In this document: one piece after another, positions 46,401 to 52,226 of the stretch
Layout of the letters: every line of letters begins with the position of its first letter
Position numbering within the stretch: position 1 is the first letter of the stretch
Assembly (NCBI GenBank): GCA_016490735.1
Contig: JAEMWC010000975.1
Span: 56,001-120,000, forward strand
DNA length: 64,000 bases
Source of the DNA: Pachyseris speciosa
Lineage: Eukaryota; Cnidaria; Anthozoa; Scleractinia; Pachyseridae
Direction: 5' to 3'
The notes under the pieces: generated by a model
What the model saw: the letters and a program-made list of their open reading frames with translations, nothing else
Databases searched by the model: none
What the model was told of the DNA's origin: nothing
Translations under genes and position numbers: made by a program

Positions 46401-47519
46401 ACAACTAACAGTTAAGGCAATATTCGTGCGATTGAGAGAGTTGCAATGTTTTGAAGCATGGGAGTTTTTTACGGCCGGTTTTGGCCGGCACGGGTGCCAA
46501 TGGGTTAATATTCAACACCTGAGTGATGCCGGCAGCACACCACAACAATCAATGCAGATGCACTGGGTATACCCTCTTCTCCAAACTTGAAGATCTAGAT
46601 TATGCATAGCTCTCTAATGCCTACAGTCATATGCAGGGCAAGACAAGCTTGCAAAGATGCATTTGCACACTGGGTTCCACTATACCAACACTTCACAAAC
46701 AATGACATGTTTCTATAGGGCCGTTTATACGAGAGAAAATAAGCCGCAGCTTACTCTGGCCACAGCTTACATAAGATGTGAACACTCTGCATAAATGGTA
46801 CAAAATCTACGTTCACAGCTTTCTCAAGCTGCGGCTTATCCTGGCCTAGGAGTTTTTACTCGTATAAATGGTTCCTTTCGCGTCTTATGTAAGCCGCGGC
46901 CAGAGTAAGCCGCGGCTTATTTTCTCTGGTATAAACGGCCCTTATGTTGTAGTTCAATTTTATCCTTGGTTCGATTTTTATTTTCTTTTGTTCTTGTGTA
47001 TGGTAATGTATGATAATGAGTACAAAACAAAGGAAAATAAAAATTGAACCAAGGATAAAATTGAACACAACATCTACACTTATGTAAACTTGTCATTGTA
47101 ACGTTGTTATGCCAATAGCATGAACCAACCTGCAAAATTTGCACACTCCCCTAAACATTAATTATACATGCGTTACTCTTATTTTTAAGTTGGAAAGTGC
47201 ATGGATAGCTAATGTGGGGACTGATAAGAAAATCTCACCAACCAAGCTTTTTCAGTTGCATTATGGTTAATTTTTTGAAAAACTAAACTTTCCTTCATAG
47301 CTTTCAATCTATCGCCACGATTAAGCTTAATTTTAAGTCATATTACGGAAATAAGCTTAAATTATTATAATTGTGAAGTGAATTCATCTACGTACCATTG
47401 TTTGCATTGAGTTCTTTCAAAGAATCATAATTCGTGTGCTGTCGACTCGGGGAGCTTGGGTTTTTACTTTCGTTACCAGCAGAATCCTTAAGTTCCAGTT
47501 CAACGCCATTTTTTGCCAT
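8147..47519 (-). CDS. SVOP: SVOP-like major facilitator transporter (whole gene, 15 of 16 coding exons placed)
   Basis: Membrane transporter of the synaptic-vesicle-2-related (SVOP/SV2) branch of the major facilitator superfamily; members sit in vesicle or plasma membranes and the substrate is not predictable from sequence. Joined exons give about 493 residues plus one short missing exon; human SVOP is of similar length. Family landmarks appear in order: [12 protein letters not shown] before helix 1, [10 protein letters not shown] (motif A, loop 2-3), [24 protein letters not shown] after helix 6, MERLGRKRT (loop 8-9), [12 protein letters not shown], and LPYETKGR after helix 12. All placed introns obey GT-AG and phases match. 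The start is the only Met ahead of the acidic N-terminus. Introns range from tens of bases to 15.5 kb and are full of transposons, none of which interrupts a placed exon. Orthology to SVOP rather than another SV2-like paralogue is inferred. Confidence 0.9.
8410..8725 (+). mobile_element. Short interspersed element family M, copy 2
   Basis: Most complete copy of the family shared with 4684-4985 (inverted) and 41288-41473. It contains ATGGCGGCCGCTTCTTCATG and a 3' hairpin with GGGCTGCGCCC at its apex. It lies upstream of the exon 16 acceptor, within the intron. Confidence 0.75.
8726..9129. other. unassigned intronic DNA
   Basis: Part of the intron between exons 15 and 16; no repeat or exon was recognised. 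Confidence 0.4.
9130..9568. mobile_element. TTAA-flanked foldback element
   Basis: Arms of about 190 bp begin AGTGCACCTAACCCC and are inverted with respect to each other. TTAA is duplicated at 9130-9133 and 9565-9568. TTAA targets are the hallmark of piggyBac-type transposition. The long arms make almost the whole 431-bp element a hairpin. Confidence 0.75.
9633..9655. repeat. G homopolymer (23 bp)
   Basis: Uninterrupted run of G on the + strand, so C in the transporter transcript. Confidence 0.95.
9660..10480. other. unassigned intronic DNA with a partial repeat
   Basis: The stretch about 10025-10060 (CTCGGGCTTAATATTGACAGG) resembles the right end of the inverted-repeat element at 62367-62974. 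Nothing else was recognised. Confidence 0.35.
10549..10638 (-). CDS. SVOP: SVOP-like exon 15
   Basis: 30 codons, acceptor ctgcag, donor CAG|gtgagg. [20 protein letters not shown] then [10 protein letters not shown] is the most diagnostic SVOP block (EVYPTATRALGLG...ARVGALITPFIAQ in vertebrates). Confidence 0.95.
11161..11242 (-). CDS. SVOP: SVOP-like exon 14
   Basis: Acceptor aacag, donor GAG|gtaagt. [20 protein letters not shown] then FFVYAPE: helix 10 and the YxPE sequence that leads into the next exon. Confidence 0.93.
11255..12030. other. intron 13-14, unassigned
   Basis: Intronic A+T-rich DNA with a TTA microsatellite near 11860-11890. Confidence 0.5.
12038..12149 (-). CDS. SVOP: SVOP-like exon 13
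   Basis: Acceptor cttcag, donor AG|gtaagg. [20 protein letters not shown] then [15 protein letters not shown]: the second MFS loop motif (RLGRK, loop 8-9) and helix 9. The acceptor is only about 40 bp from a pentanucleotide satellite in the intron. Confidence 0.93.
12184..12497. repeat. GCAGT-type pentanucleotide satellite
   Basis: Degenerate 5-bp units (GCAGT, GTAGT, GCATT) with longer-period copies of TGCATTGTAGAGTAGTGTGG. A 40-bp gap interrupts it near 12225. On the transcribed strand it is a (CACTG)n-like tract just upstream of exon 13. Confidence 0.9.
12498..13322. other. unassigned intronic DNA
   Basis: No repeat, exon or inverted repeat was recognised. Confidence 0.4.
13323..13667. 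mobile_element. Foldback family F, copy 1
   Basis: Long imperfect inverted repeat with GAAGGGCATTCCATAAAAGG at the left end and GGAATGCCTTTC at the right. Related copies are at 55110-55470 and 57963-58385. The arms share GGCATACAGACTG, CGTATGACTTTTG and GAAGTTCTG-type words. Non-coding. Confidence 0.7.
13788..13972 (-). repeat. Triplicated SINE 3' tail with hairpins
   Basis: Three tandem copies of about 60 bp, each (on the + strand) AAGCGGCCGTCGCTTAGCGA, CGAGCCGCTTCTAGTAATACC, then 12-23 T. On the minus strand each copy is a hairpin-forming end followed by poly-A. They sit immediately downstream of the SINE at 13962-14135, so they look like repeated 3' ends of a retroposon. Confidence 0.8.
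13962..14135 (-). mobile_element. tRNA-derived SINE 1 (in unit A)
   Basis: Minus strand: a tRNA-like head (14127-14054) with A-box TAGCGCAATCGG and B-box-like GTTCAAGTCC. A body follows with CCTCTGGCCGAGAGGGGC and CTCTCGACGGACACCACGAC, ending in poly-A (T on the + strand). A second full copy is at 26209-26395, and the body plus tail alone recurs at 15175-15232, 20090-20147 and 23092-23153. The tRNA cloverleaf is degenerate, so this is a retroposon and not a working tRNA. Confidence 0.8.
13985..15187 (-). repeat. Composite unit A (left end of the array)
   Basis: About 1.2 kb from one SINE-tail anchor (GTCGTGGTGTCCGTCGAGAG) to the next. It contains SINE 1, the word GATATCGGTTATCGTCGA (14638), a second tRNA-like promoter (14903-14987), and the shared module that ends AATTCTCGCAGAATTTCTTG plus T-run. 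The near-identical unit A' is at 26234-27413. Confidence 0.8.
14903..14987 (-). mobile_element. tRNA-like SINE head 2 in unit A
   Basis: Minus strand: an A-box-like GGTAGCCAAGTGGGTTA and a perfect B-box GGTTCGAGCCC, with a spacing longer than in ordinary tRNAs, as in Leu/Ser-type tRNAs with a long variable arm. The counterpart at 27161-27239 keeps the A-box but has a mutated B-box. Confidence 0.65.
15001..15435 (-). other. Open frame running through the SINE tail (B1)
   Basis: 144-codon minus-strand frame beginning [20 protein letters not shown] and continuing through the SINE body as [18 protein letters not shown]. Equivalent frames are open in B1/B2 (20065-20349) and B2/B3 (22977-23417). 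I do not recognise a domain upstream of the SINE part. Openness in three copies may simply reflect recent duplication. Confidence 0.35.
15621..16459. mobile_element. Insertion in B1 with GCCAGC subterminal motifs
   Basis: 823 bp inserted into B1 (15629-16451), with AATGTACA repeated on both sides (15621-15628 and 16452-16459). Copies B2 and B3 show the uninterrupted site. The ends read CAGGAGTAC and GCACTCCTG. If CA is counted as element, the duplication is 6 bp. An inner inverted pair with AATAACCGCTCT (about 15738 and 16411) suggests a nested or two-part structure. About ten GCCAGC motifs, often doubled as GCCAGCCAGC, are scattered inside. Confidence 0.8.
18842..19806 (-). mobile_element. 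Mutator-like element 1 with 80-bp TIRs and coding-like interior
   Basis: Element 18851-19797 (947 bp) has inverted arms of about 80 bp starting TACCCTGCGAGCAGAGGC. It is flanked by the 9-bp duplication TGGAGATAT (18842-18850 and 19798-19806). B2 and B3 carry the empty site with one TGGAGATAT. A 9-bp duplication with long arms fits a Mutator-like element. The minus strand holds consecutive coding-like segments in shifted frames: [20 protein letters not shown], then [20 protein letters not shown] with [16 protein letters not shown], then [20 protein letters not shown]. The Cys-rich part recalls small zinc-binding (ZAD-like) domains, a weak inference. No transposase was recognised. Confidence 0.8.
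20102..23106 (-). repeat. Composite unit B, copy 2
   Basis: 3005 bp between anchors. It lacks both insertions of B1 and has lost about 88 bp relative to B1/B3: in B1 the lost stretch is 18563-18650, bounded by CGT on both sides, which points to deletion at a 3-bp microhomology. Internal subrepeats are as in B1 (TGGCCTTCGC at about 20480, 20753, 21601). Confidence 0.9.
23107..26233 (-). repeat. Composite unit B, copy 3
   Basis: 3127 bp between anchors, without insertions; the best representative of the intact unit. On the minus strand it begins after a poly-A tract with ACAAGAAATTCT and ends in the SINE body and poly-A. The last anchor runs into the full SINE of unit A'. Confidence 0.9.
26209..26395 (-). 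mobile_element. tRNA-derived SINE 1, second copy (unit A')
   Basis: Minus strand tRNA-like head 26388-26315, body, CTCTCGACGGACACCACGAC and poly-A. Same architecture as 13962-14135, with small differences in the head. Confidence 0.8.
26234..27413 (-). repeat. Composite unit A' (right end of the array)
   Basis: Near-identical partner of 13985-15187, about 12.2 kb away, including both tRNA-like heads and GATATCGGTTATCGTCGAGAA (26880). The array stops at TTTCTTGTTTTT (about 27413), after which the sequence is single copy up to exon 12. Confidence 0.85.
27161..27239 (-). mobile_element. tRNA-like SINE head 2 in unit A'
   Basis: Counterpart of 14903-14987. A-box GGTGGCCTAGTGGGTTA is kept and the B-box region reads GGTTCAAGACT, no longer matching the Pol III consensus. 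Confidence 0.55.
27633..27719 (-). CDS. SVOP: SVOP-like exon 12
   Basis: Acceptor acttag, donor CCTG|gtaagt. [20 protein letters not shown] then WTTFAEFPG: cysteine-containing lumenal loop and helix 8. The following intron is the 15.5-kb intron that contains the repeat array. Confidence 0.92.
28231..28527. mobile_element. Mutator-like MITE 2 (9-bp duplication CCGCGGGCA)
   Basis: Element 28240-28518 (279 bp), TIR TAGCCTCCTTCGCAGACG with the partner ending GCGAAGGAGACTA. CCGCGGGCA is duplicated at 28231-28239 and 28519-28527. It is nested inside the 2.3-kb hAT-like element. Confidence 0.8.
28530..30030. other. interior of the hAT-like element, unassigned
   Basis: A+T-rich, no coding similarity recognised. 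Confidence 0.4.
30241..30490. repeat. GAT/ATG trinucleotide microsatellite
   Basis: Imperfect GAT repeats, purest at about 30302-30350, later mixed with ATC runs. It gives open frames of poly-Asp, poly-Met and, on the other strand, poly-His/Ile that are not genes. Confidence 0.95.
30712..30803 (-). CDS. SVOP: SVOP-like exon 11
   Basis: Acceptor aacag, donor GCAG|gtgctg (weak donor). It reads [20 protein letters not shown] and then [10 protein letters not shown]: rest of helix 7 and the lumenal loop. Phase 2 in, phase 1 out, which fits both neighbours. Confidence 0.85.
31319..31355 (-). CDS. SVOP: SVOP-like exon 10 (37-nt exon)
   Basis: Very short exon between ttcag and TT|gtaagt. With a preceding phase-1 base it reads [12 protein letters not shown], the start of helix 7 (RWTTLLLWFIWF in vertebrates). 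It requires an unplaced exon of length 1 modulo 3 between 31356 and 31897. Confidence 0.8.
31898..32026 (-). CDS. SVOP: SVOP-like exon 8
   Basis: 43 codons, acceptor taaag, donor GAG|gtatgc. [20 protein letters not shown] is the conserved PESPR motif at the start of the central cytoplasmic loop; the exon ends [11 protein letters not shown] in phase 0. Confidence 0.93.
32116..32482. mobile_element. TTAA-flanked MITE in intron 7-8
   Basis: TIR AGAGGCAGTGTCA / TGACACTGCCCCT, with TTAA at 32116-32119 and 32479-32482. 359 bp, non-coding. piggyBac-type target. Confidence 0.75.
32657..34107. mobile_element. 1.45-kb element with TIR AAGGACGGTGCCTCCTA
   Basis: Left AAGGACGGTGCCTCCTAATA and right AATAGGAGGCACCATCCTT are inverted repeats. 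The right end abuts TTAA and the left end has a related AATA. The interior includes an A/T homopolymer near 32825 and no recognised protein. Confidence 0.6.
34485..34610 (-). CDS. SVOP: SVOP-like exon 7
   Basis: 42 codons, acceptor tttcag, donor AAG|gtgaga. Begins [19 protein letters not shown], then [11 protein letters not shown]; helices 5 and 6. The downstream exon phase excludes the alternative donor at TTAT|gtaagg. Confidence 0.93.
34632..35660. other. intron 6-7, unassigned
   Basis: No confident repeat or exon; a short open frame at 35005-35211 has no splice or family support. Confidence 0.4.
35663..36086. mobile_element. MITE family T (CCGTAAAAGC ends), copy 1
   Basis: C/G-rich ends with repeated TAATAAGCCCCC-type words, AT-rich middle, right end GAGCTTTTACGG. 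The left end is degenerate (CCATAAAAAG). Other copies: about 48478-49231 and 50795-51148. Confidence 0.75.
36163..36226 (-). CDS. SVOP: SVOP-like exon 6
   Basis: 64 nt; acceptor gacag, donor GCT|gtaagt. Completes a Met codon, then [19 protein letters not shown], matching the loop 4-5 EFLP segment of SVOP. Confidence 0.9.
36561..36834. mobile_element. MITE family P, copy 1
   Basis: TIR CAATCTTGGA / TCCAAGATTG, 274 bp. Almost identical to 40548-40822 in the same orientation and the same intron (between exons 5 and 6). Confidence 0.75.
36840..38055. other. intron 5-6, unassigned
   Basis: A 58-codon minus-strand frame at 37195-37019 has a hydrophobic stretch but no splice or family support. No repeat was recognised. 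Confidence 0.35.
38056..38563. mobile_element. Inverted-repeat element with TIR CAGGGCTCGACCTT
   Basis: Left CAGGGCTCGACCTT and right AAGGTCGAGCCCTG are perfect inverted repeats around about 500 bp (38061-38558). CAGGT occurs directly outside both ends. CAGGG ends are common in hAT elements, but the 5-bp duplication does not fit, so the class is open. Confidence 0.65.
38912..39152. repeat. 121-bp tandem duplication
   Basis: TCGATTGGCAGAAAACGAGA begins at 38912 and again at 39033; the two 121-bp copies differ by a few bases and contain the inverted word GAGAACAGTTCTCGTTCTC. Confidence 0.9.
39153..40545. other. intron 5-6, unassigned
   Basis: Includes overlapping open frames on both strands at 39088-39426 and inverted copies of AGAACTGTTCTC-type words near 39830-39900. 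No gene is supported. Confidence 0.35.
40548..40822. mobile_element. MITE family P, copy 2
   Basis: 275 bp, same orientation and nearly the same sequence as 36561-36834, ends CAATCTTGGA and TCCAAGATTG. Confidence 0.75.
41077..41201 (-). CDS. SVOP: SVOP-like exon 5
   Basis: Acceptor catag, donor AT|gtaagc (phase 2). It encodes helix 3 and most of helix 4: [20 protein letters not shown], then [14 protein letters not shown]. The GIGGIP turn is typical of the family. Confidence 0.93.
41288..41473 (+). mobile_element. Short interspersed element family M, copy 3 (partial)
   Basis: Matches the 5' half of 8410-8725 (ATTGGCTACACTACTTGCTA, then GATAGTGAGTAG) and lacks the 3' hairpin. Confidence 0.7.
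41787..41858 (-). CDS. SVOP: SVOP-like exon 4, motif A
   Basis: 24 codons, [20 protein letters not shown] then GRKS. It contains the MFS motif A between helices 2 and 3. The donor gtaagt after AGT was chosen because it keeps phase 0 into exon 5; a GT two bases earlier would break the frame. Confidence 0.92.
42190..42660. repeat. Interspersed repeat with internal inverted arms
   Basis: Segment with GACGGGAAAATGTTTGG and its partner CCAAATATTTTCCTG around CATGGCGCACAGACC; the flanks repeat TGTACGGCC/GTACGGCC words. Boundaries are uncertain. Confidence 0.45.
43003..43101 (-). CDS. SVOP: SVOP-like exon 3
   Basis: Acceptor ttcag, donor ACA|gtaagt, 33 codons. [19 protein letters not shown] corresponds to the end of helix 1 and the following loop (DAMEMMILSILAP in vertebrate SVOP). 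Confidence 0.92.
43140..43320. repeat. Interspersed repeat shared with 53225-53420
   Basis: Common words in order: CAAATTTGC, CCTACAGTA, AGTAAATTATTT, CTTACTTCACA, GGACTTCA, AGTTCTCTAGCA, AAGGGTCG, GGCAGTTGCT. Dispersed duplicate of unknown class. Confidence 0.6.
43388..43450. repeat. TTA microsatellite
   Basis: About 60 bp of TTA triplets in the intron between exons 2 and 3. Confidence 0.95.
43706..43803 (-). CDS. SVOP: SVOP-like exon 2
   Basis: Acceptor ttatag, donor AAT|gtatgt. Begins [19 protein letters not shown] and runs into the first membrane helix ([11 protein letters not shown]). DAVE-IG-GKFQ is the family signature just before helix 1. Phase 1 in, phase 0 out. Confidence 0.92.
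44451..45156. mobile_element. 706-bp inverted-repeat element in intron 1
   Basis: TIR TGGGTGATTCCAGAAAATAT and its exact inverted partner ending GGAATCACCCA. Subterminal segments repeat GGAATTC plus G-run words, and a G-run lies near 45090-45101. No target duplication was identified. Confidence 0.75.
45486..46508 (+). mobile_element. piggyBac-like 1-kb element, copy 1
   Basis: Element 45490-46504, starting CCCATTGACTACC and ending GGTGCCAATGGG, flanked by TTAA (45486-45489, 46505-46508). The same element lies inverted at 60532-61528. It contains a Lys/Cys-rich open frame ([20 protein letters not shown]) present in both copies, but no DDD transposase. Confidence 0.8.
46718..46941. mobile_element. 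Foldback element GGGCCGTTTATAC
   Basis: Arms of about 60 bp (GGGCCGTTTATACGAGAGAA, then AATAAGCCGC...) inverted at both ends, with internal repeats of TAAGCCGCGGC-type words. Non-coding. Confidence 0.75.
46944..47073. mobile_element. Foldback element ATGTTGTAGTTCAAT
   Basis: A 130-bp near-perfect hairpin directly abutting the previous foldback; arms carry TTTTATCCTTGGTTC and its inverse. Confidence 0.75.
47396..47519 (-). CDS. SVOP: SVOP-like exon 1 (start codon)
   Basis: Starts at the ATG at 47519-47517 ([15 protein letters not shown]) and ends in phase 1 at AATG|gtacgt. It encodes the hydrophilic cytoplasmic N-terminus, 41 codons plus one base, ending SLKELNANN. Confidence 0.85.
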
Positions 47520-48075
47520 ATTTCCACTGAAAACTAGAATTCTTTAACACACCAAAGAGGCGGTCCAAAAGCACGGCACTTCCAAATGGACAATCCTCCA
47601 ATACATCTGTACACAATCAGCAGTCACGGCTCTTGTATGTGGCTTTTTGCATTTTTGCGCTCATCATTTTCCATTGGCTTTATAATACTTAAAGGCTTTG
47701 GGAACTGGGAAAGGCATCTCGAACAAATTTTGATGTGTTTCGCTGCTGATAATTCGCTCCGTTGGCCAAAATTGCAAACAGCAAAAGAACAACAGAGCTA
47801 CGCGTCATCATGTCCGCGCACAGACTGGAACGAGACTTCCCACCAAAGCATGACGTGCATGAGTGGTTCGTTGGTCAGCCAGGCATTACGTTGCGTGTTC
47901 GTGTTCTTATTAGCATGTAATTGAGAAAAAACCTTCTAGTTTTGCAGGCCAATTATAGAGCTATTTTTAAAATAGCTCAAGGATATAAACGCAATCAAAC
48001 AAAGCATTTATGTGACCTTCACCCATGTCTGGTAATCTTCTAGCCCCATGGGCAAGGCGCTAGACAAAACACCTG
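47520..48075. promoter_or_regulatory. Region upstream of the SVOP-like start codon
   Basis: Expected to hold the promoter and 5' UTR of the transporter. No TATA or other clear element can be assigned. The forward open frame at 47586-47924 has no supporting features. Confidence 0.3.
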
Positions 48076-48236
48076 GCCCCAGGCCAGTTGTTCAAAGAGC
48101 GGATAATTTTATCCAGTGGATAACTCACTCTAGTCCATCGGATAAAATGTATTAGTTGTAATACATTTTATCCGATGGATAGGGACTTATCCGCTGGATA
48201 AAATTATCCGCTCATTGAGCAACTGGAGCCTGGGGC
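48076..48236. mobile_element. Foldback element GCCCCAGGC...GAGCGGATAA
   Basis: 161-bp inverted repeat, with outer arms GTTCAAAGAGCGGATAATTT and an inner palindrome CATCGGATAAAATGTATT. Non-coding. Confidence 0.8.
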
Positions 48237-48477
48237 ATAGACAATAGACCATTTACTCAACACGTTCTCAGGATAATCCTGAATGGTCAATTGATCATGA
48301 ATTCGAGGATATCATGAATTCAATCCGCTGGTCGAGTTGAAAACAGTCCTGGGAACCTTATTTATTTTTAGAAAAGACAAATTATAACTACTGGATAGGA
48401 TTTGAAGCAGGAGGTTCCTATACTAGGAGCGGCTTCTTACTACTAGACCACTGCGCTGCAGAACAAGATACCCCCCG

Positions 48478-49231
48478 CGCCCCGGGGGCTTATTTAATTT
48501 CAGGCCTTATTAACGGGGGCTTATTGGAGAGGGGGCTTATTTTAAATCTTTGAACACACCGTTTTCGTGTTTTAAAAATAGTTTATGTACAAATCTCAAA
48601 CAACTGCAGTAAAACTTTATTATTTAAAACCGAACAGGAAACAGTATTGTGTGTTTTTTTAAAGGGGCATTGTCATGCTATTGTACCATCACTATAAAAA
48701 GCTTAAAAGTGCCAATGCATCAGTAGAAACCTTAAAATAATGGTCTAGTTTTGCTGCCAAAGACTGTAGTACTTCATTGACACTATAAACTCCTGTACTG
48801 TATTCCATCAAAGATTGGATTGAAATTTGAAAAAACTTGCCAATTTTTTCAAAATTTCAAGCTATGCATTGAAAAATCACCAAAAAATTTTTATGGTTAG
48901 CTCTCCCTGCTAAAAATTTCATTGGAATTCATCTTGCTGATTTTGTAGGAGCATTTTTTGCACGATAACAGGTAAAAGGCAGTACGTTTGGCAGAATTGA
49001 ACCAAAAACAGCAAAAATCCCGGTGATGGTGCTCCTTCAAAAACAACTAACTGGGCCGCATAAAGTGTATTTCGTAAGAGGGAATAGGAGGGAATAATTA
49101 CAAAATCTCGTGTCCCAAAAGAGGGGGTTTGTTAGAGAGGGGGGCTTACTACAAAAACCGACTCCCAAACGGGGGGCTTCTTAGATAGGAGGGGTTAAAA
49201 GAGACGGGGGGCTTAATAGAGTTTTTACGGT
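48478..49231. mobile_element. MITE family T, copy 2, split by another element
   Basis: Reverse orientation relative to copy 1. The left terminus is truncated; the right end reads GAGTTTTTACGG. The middle is interrupted at 48659-49040 by a second element (AGGGGCATTGTCATG ... GGTGCTCCT). Confidence 0.7.
48659..49040. mobile_element. Element nested in MITE T copy 2
   Basis: Begins after TTAA (48659-48662) with AGGGGCATTGTCATG and ends GATGGTGCTCCT before TTCAA. The terminal repeats match only partly and the right TTAA is altered, so this is an old insertion. Confidence 0.55.
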
Positions 49232-49239
49232 AGATATTT

Positions 49240-50470
49240 ATTAGCGTCTCCTGCAACAAATGTTTCCGGCGCGGCTAAACTGGGAATTTGTTTCGTCCAA
49301 TATTTCCGGCCTAGTTTAGCCGGCCTAGCACCAACTGTTTATTTCGTCCAGTCGCTTAATAGGTGAGCAAATTGGTTTCGAAATTCTTACTTTTGGCTCA
49401 GCTGGTCCAAATATTCAGCCAAATCGATGTACTTTTTAAGGCCTGGCTAAACTAGGAAACATAACCCATTGATATAAGGCAGAACCGCGGTAGATTTTAT
49501 TTTGGGCAAAGGTTCTTTAGAAGCTGTTTGTTTCTTGGTTTTGCATTTTTTTGTCGAAAAGGAGATCCTCTAGAAACAAGATCTGGGGGGTTAACTAACA
49601 CGACAGACCCAAACAGCTTGCTAGGAATCAAACTCTGGCGTTATGGTTCAGGGATTACTTTTTTTTTTATCAGTTTTTTGGCATTGTGGTGGATCAATTT
49701 AAATCAAAATTTCCTATAGAAGACAAGCTTCAATTTCCTTTTTGACAAGGCGAGGCGTACACAGAGTACTTCACTTGTGTGTTTGTAGGTTACATGCCGT
49801 AGGTTGTCTTGTAATTTATTTGCTTGCTTGGATACAACCATCTTTTCGACGTATGACTTAAGTTTTTCTCATTGGTTTCCAAGCAACAGCTGTTACCATA
49901 GCGATGATAAGGCAAAAAGGTCAATTATTTCACTATTCAGTCAGACACTAACGTGCCTCTTTAAGATTGTAAACTAGTCAAGTCCCAAAACTTGTAGGCC
50001 AAATTAGAACAATAATCTGTAAGAGCTTTTTCAAGAGTAAATTGTAAATAAACTTTTAAAGGCTGGTTTTGTTCATTCCCGAATTTTGTTCAAGCTTTAC
50101 AAGGAAATATTAAACTTTTATACACTTTTTGTCTCTGTTCAAGGAATTATCACGGTAGCAAAGCCTTAGTTCAATTCACATTGAGCCTCCATGGTGGCTA
50201 TGATTGTAAGATGACTAAGATAGGACTATTTAAGTTTGAAAATCGAGCTTAACTGAAAGCACAGACAAGTCACAAAGGTCAGTCAGTAATTCACAGTAAT
50301 CCATTGCACGGTATGAAGAGTAAAGAAGGTAGAAGGCGAGGCCGAGAATAGAAATCATTGCAAAACTAAGGTTTAATTCACACACGATTTAATGTGGAAA
50401 TACAACATTTCAACTCTTTTCCAGTTATAATAATGAAGCGACACAAGCATAGCACAGAAGAATGGAGCTA
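49240..50470. other. intergenic, mostly unassigned
   Basis: A segment about 49255-49460 repeats GGCTAAACTGGGAA / GGCTAAACTAGGAA words and may be another inverted-repeat element. No gene is supported. Confidence 0.35.
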
Positions 50471-51340
50471 TTAGAATAAGTCTAATTCTCTGGAGGCTTT
50501 AAGGCCATCGTTAATCGTGGGCTTCAAGTTCTTTATGTGGAAAGCTTCCAGAAAACGTAGTTTTGACCAACTGTAGTTACAATCTATCATTTCACAGTTA
50601 TTGTGAACTGCATGGTTCGATCGAACCATCATTAGTGTAATCAGGTAACCCAAAAAAACTGTTTCCTTGAAACTATCACAGTTAAACAGATGGTTGGACA
50701 CGAGTTGTTCAGATCTAGTAGCATGTTCACTAGGGCGAAATTCTAGATACGTTCTGTTTTGCCAATGTAGTGCTGTGAACATCCAGGACTTGTACCGTAA
50801 AAGCTCTAATAAGCCACCCCCTCTCTAATAAGCCCCCGTTTGGGAGTCGGCTTTTGTAATAAGCCCCCCTCTTTTGGGACACGAGATTTTGTAACTATTC
50901 CCTCCTATTCCCTCTTACAAAATACACTTTTTTTTTCAAACAAATATACAATAAAACACACAATACTGTTTCCTGCTCGGTATTAAATAACAAACTTTTA
51001 CTGCAGTTGTTTCAGATTTGTACAGAAACTATTTAACACGAAAACGGCGAGTTCAAAGATCTGAAATAAGCTCCCCTCTCGAATTAGCCCCCATTAATAA
51101 GGCCTGAAATTAAATAAGCCCCTCGGGGGCTTAATAGAGCTTTTACGGTAAGTTTGTAAATAACATTGGCTTTCTGTAAAAAAGGAACAGGATCCTTGTT
51201 GAAACAAAAACGAAAGTTCGGAGGTAGAACAATGTGACAATCTTTACCTTATCACTAAAAAGCCCATTCAATTTCTTAACAAATATGTTAGCGAGAGCTT
51301 CACCTTTACGACCAAGGGTTGGTTTCATTACCTTCATTCC
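50471..51340 (-). pseudogene. Penelope-like retroelement fragment, C-terminal GIY-YIG region
   Basis: Minus strand. The upstream part (51337-51149) reads LGRKGEALANIFVKKLNGLF, then in a shifted frame FNKDPVPFLQKANVIYKLT. The downstream part begins SPGCSQHYIGKTER and continues, after another frameshift, with EHATRSEQLVSNHLFNCDSF and a tail ending IKNLKPTINDGL. VIYK-C-YIGKT-R and the closing KPxxN match the GIY-YIG endonuclease region of Penelope-like elements. The MITE at 50795-51148 sits between YKLT and SPGC. Several frameshifts and no reverse transcriptase nearby: a dead fragment. Confidence 0.65.
50793..51150. mobile_element. MITE family T, copy 3 (TA target)
   Basis: Best copy of the family: CCGTAAAAGCTCTAATAAGC and the inverse end GAGCTTTTACGG, 354 bp, flanked by TA (50793-50794 and 51149-51150). 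Removing it with one TA joins the Penelope-like frame exactly. Confidence 0.85.
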
Positions 51341-52226
51341 AGGATAAAAATTTGTTGAAACTAGTAGATGCAGTAATGTGCTGATTCCGTGTTAATGCGA
51401 TAAGAAAGTATACGGCAAAATATGTGTTGAAAAGAAACCCTGAATAAAAGTAAAAATTCAGTCAAAAGGTTGCCGTTACACTTCAATGTTAATTACAATA
51501 CATTAACCTAAACAAAGAAATTTAAGGATAAGAGACATAGTGGTTTATTAAACTGAAATAACTTCAAATAAGTTTCTCCATTGGCTGTACTTTTATTTTA
51601 TCAGAGAAAGTACACGAAGCATAGCATCAAAACCTGCTTTTTCACTACTTCAAGAGAAGAACTGATTGTTTTAAATGCCAGCTGAACAGTCATCACCGTC
51701 TGATCTCTACTCTCCTGTCACAACTTGATAAGACATAATTACATATATGAAAACAGAATGATTATCGAGGGAAACATTTTCTGATGTTCAAAGGAACTTA
51801 ACAGGAGACAAAAATATGCAGACAACAGAAAGTTTCATATCCTCCTGATATAAGCTCTTCAGAACAGATTTCTGTAAAAACGTGGAAGAGTATATTTTTT
51901 ACTTCTTCAAAATGCCCCTTTCTGGTGTTGTCTTCATTGCATGCAAATTTCGACTGGGGTACAAAAATCTTCTGGTTGGATTTTTACAGAGAACTTCTCT
52001 TCAAATGTTAATAAAACCAATAACTAAGATTTCTCAGTCGATTTTCACACAATGTACCCTGTTCCATAAATAACAGTTCCCTTTTTATAGGCTGTAAACA
52101 AACCTCACTGCTCTGAATAATACTGGAACATAACATGCAAAGTATTTTTAATTAAATTCATAATTGTATTTATAATTGATTTAGCATCCACTTTGTATAA
52201 TTAGGTTAACAGTGCTCAGAGCTCCT
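51341..52226. other. unassigned intergenic DNA
   Basis: No exon or repeat recognised. Confidence 0.4.

Noticed and set aside
46204..46590. 128-codon frame shared with 60485-60838
   Set aside because: Lies inside the 1-kb TTAA element; the N-terminal readings differ between the copies and no transposase motif is visible, so similarity reflects the transposon and not a conserved gene.
47586..47924. 112-codon frame upstream of the transporter
   Set aside because: No splice sites, family similarity or biased composition; probably chance in the promoter region.
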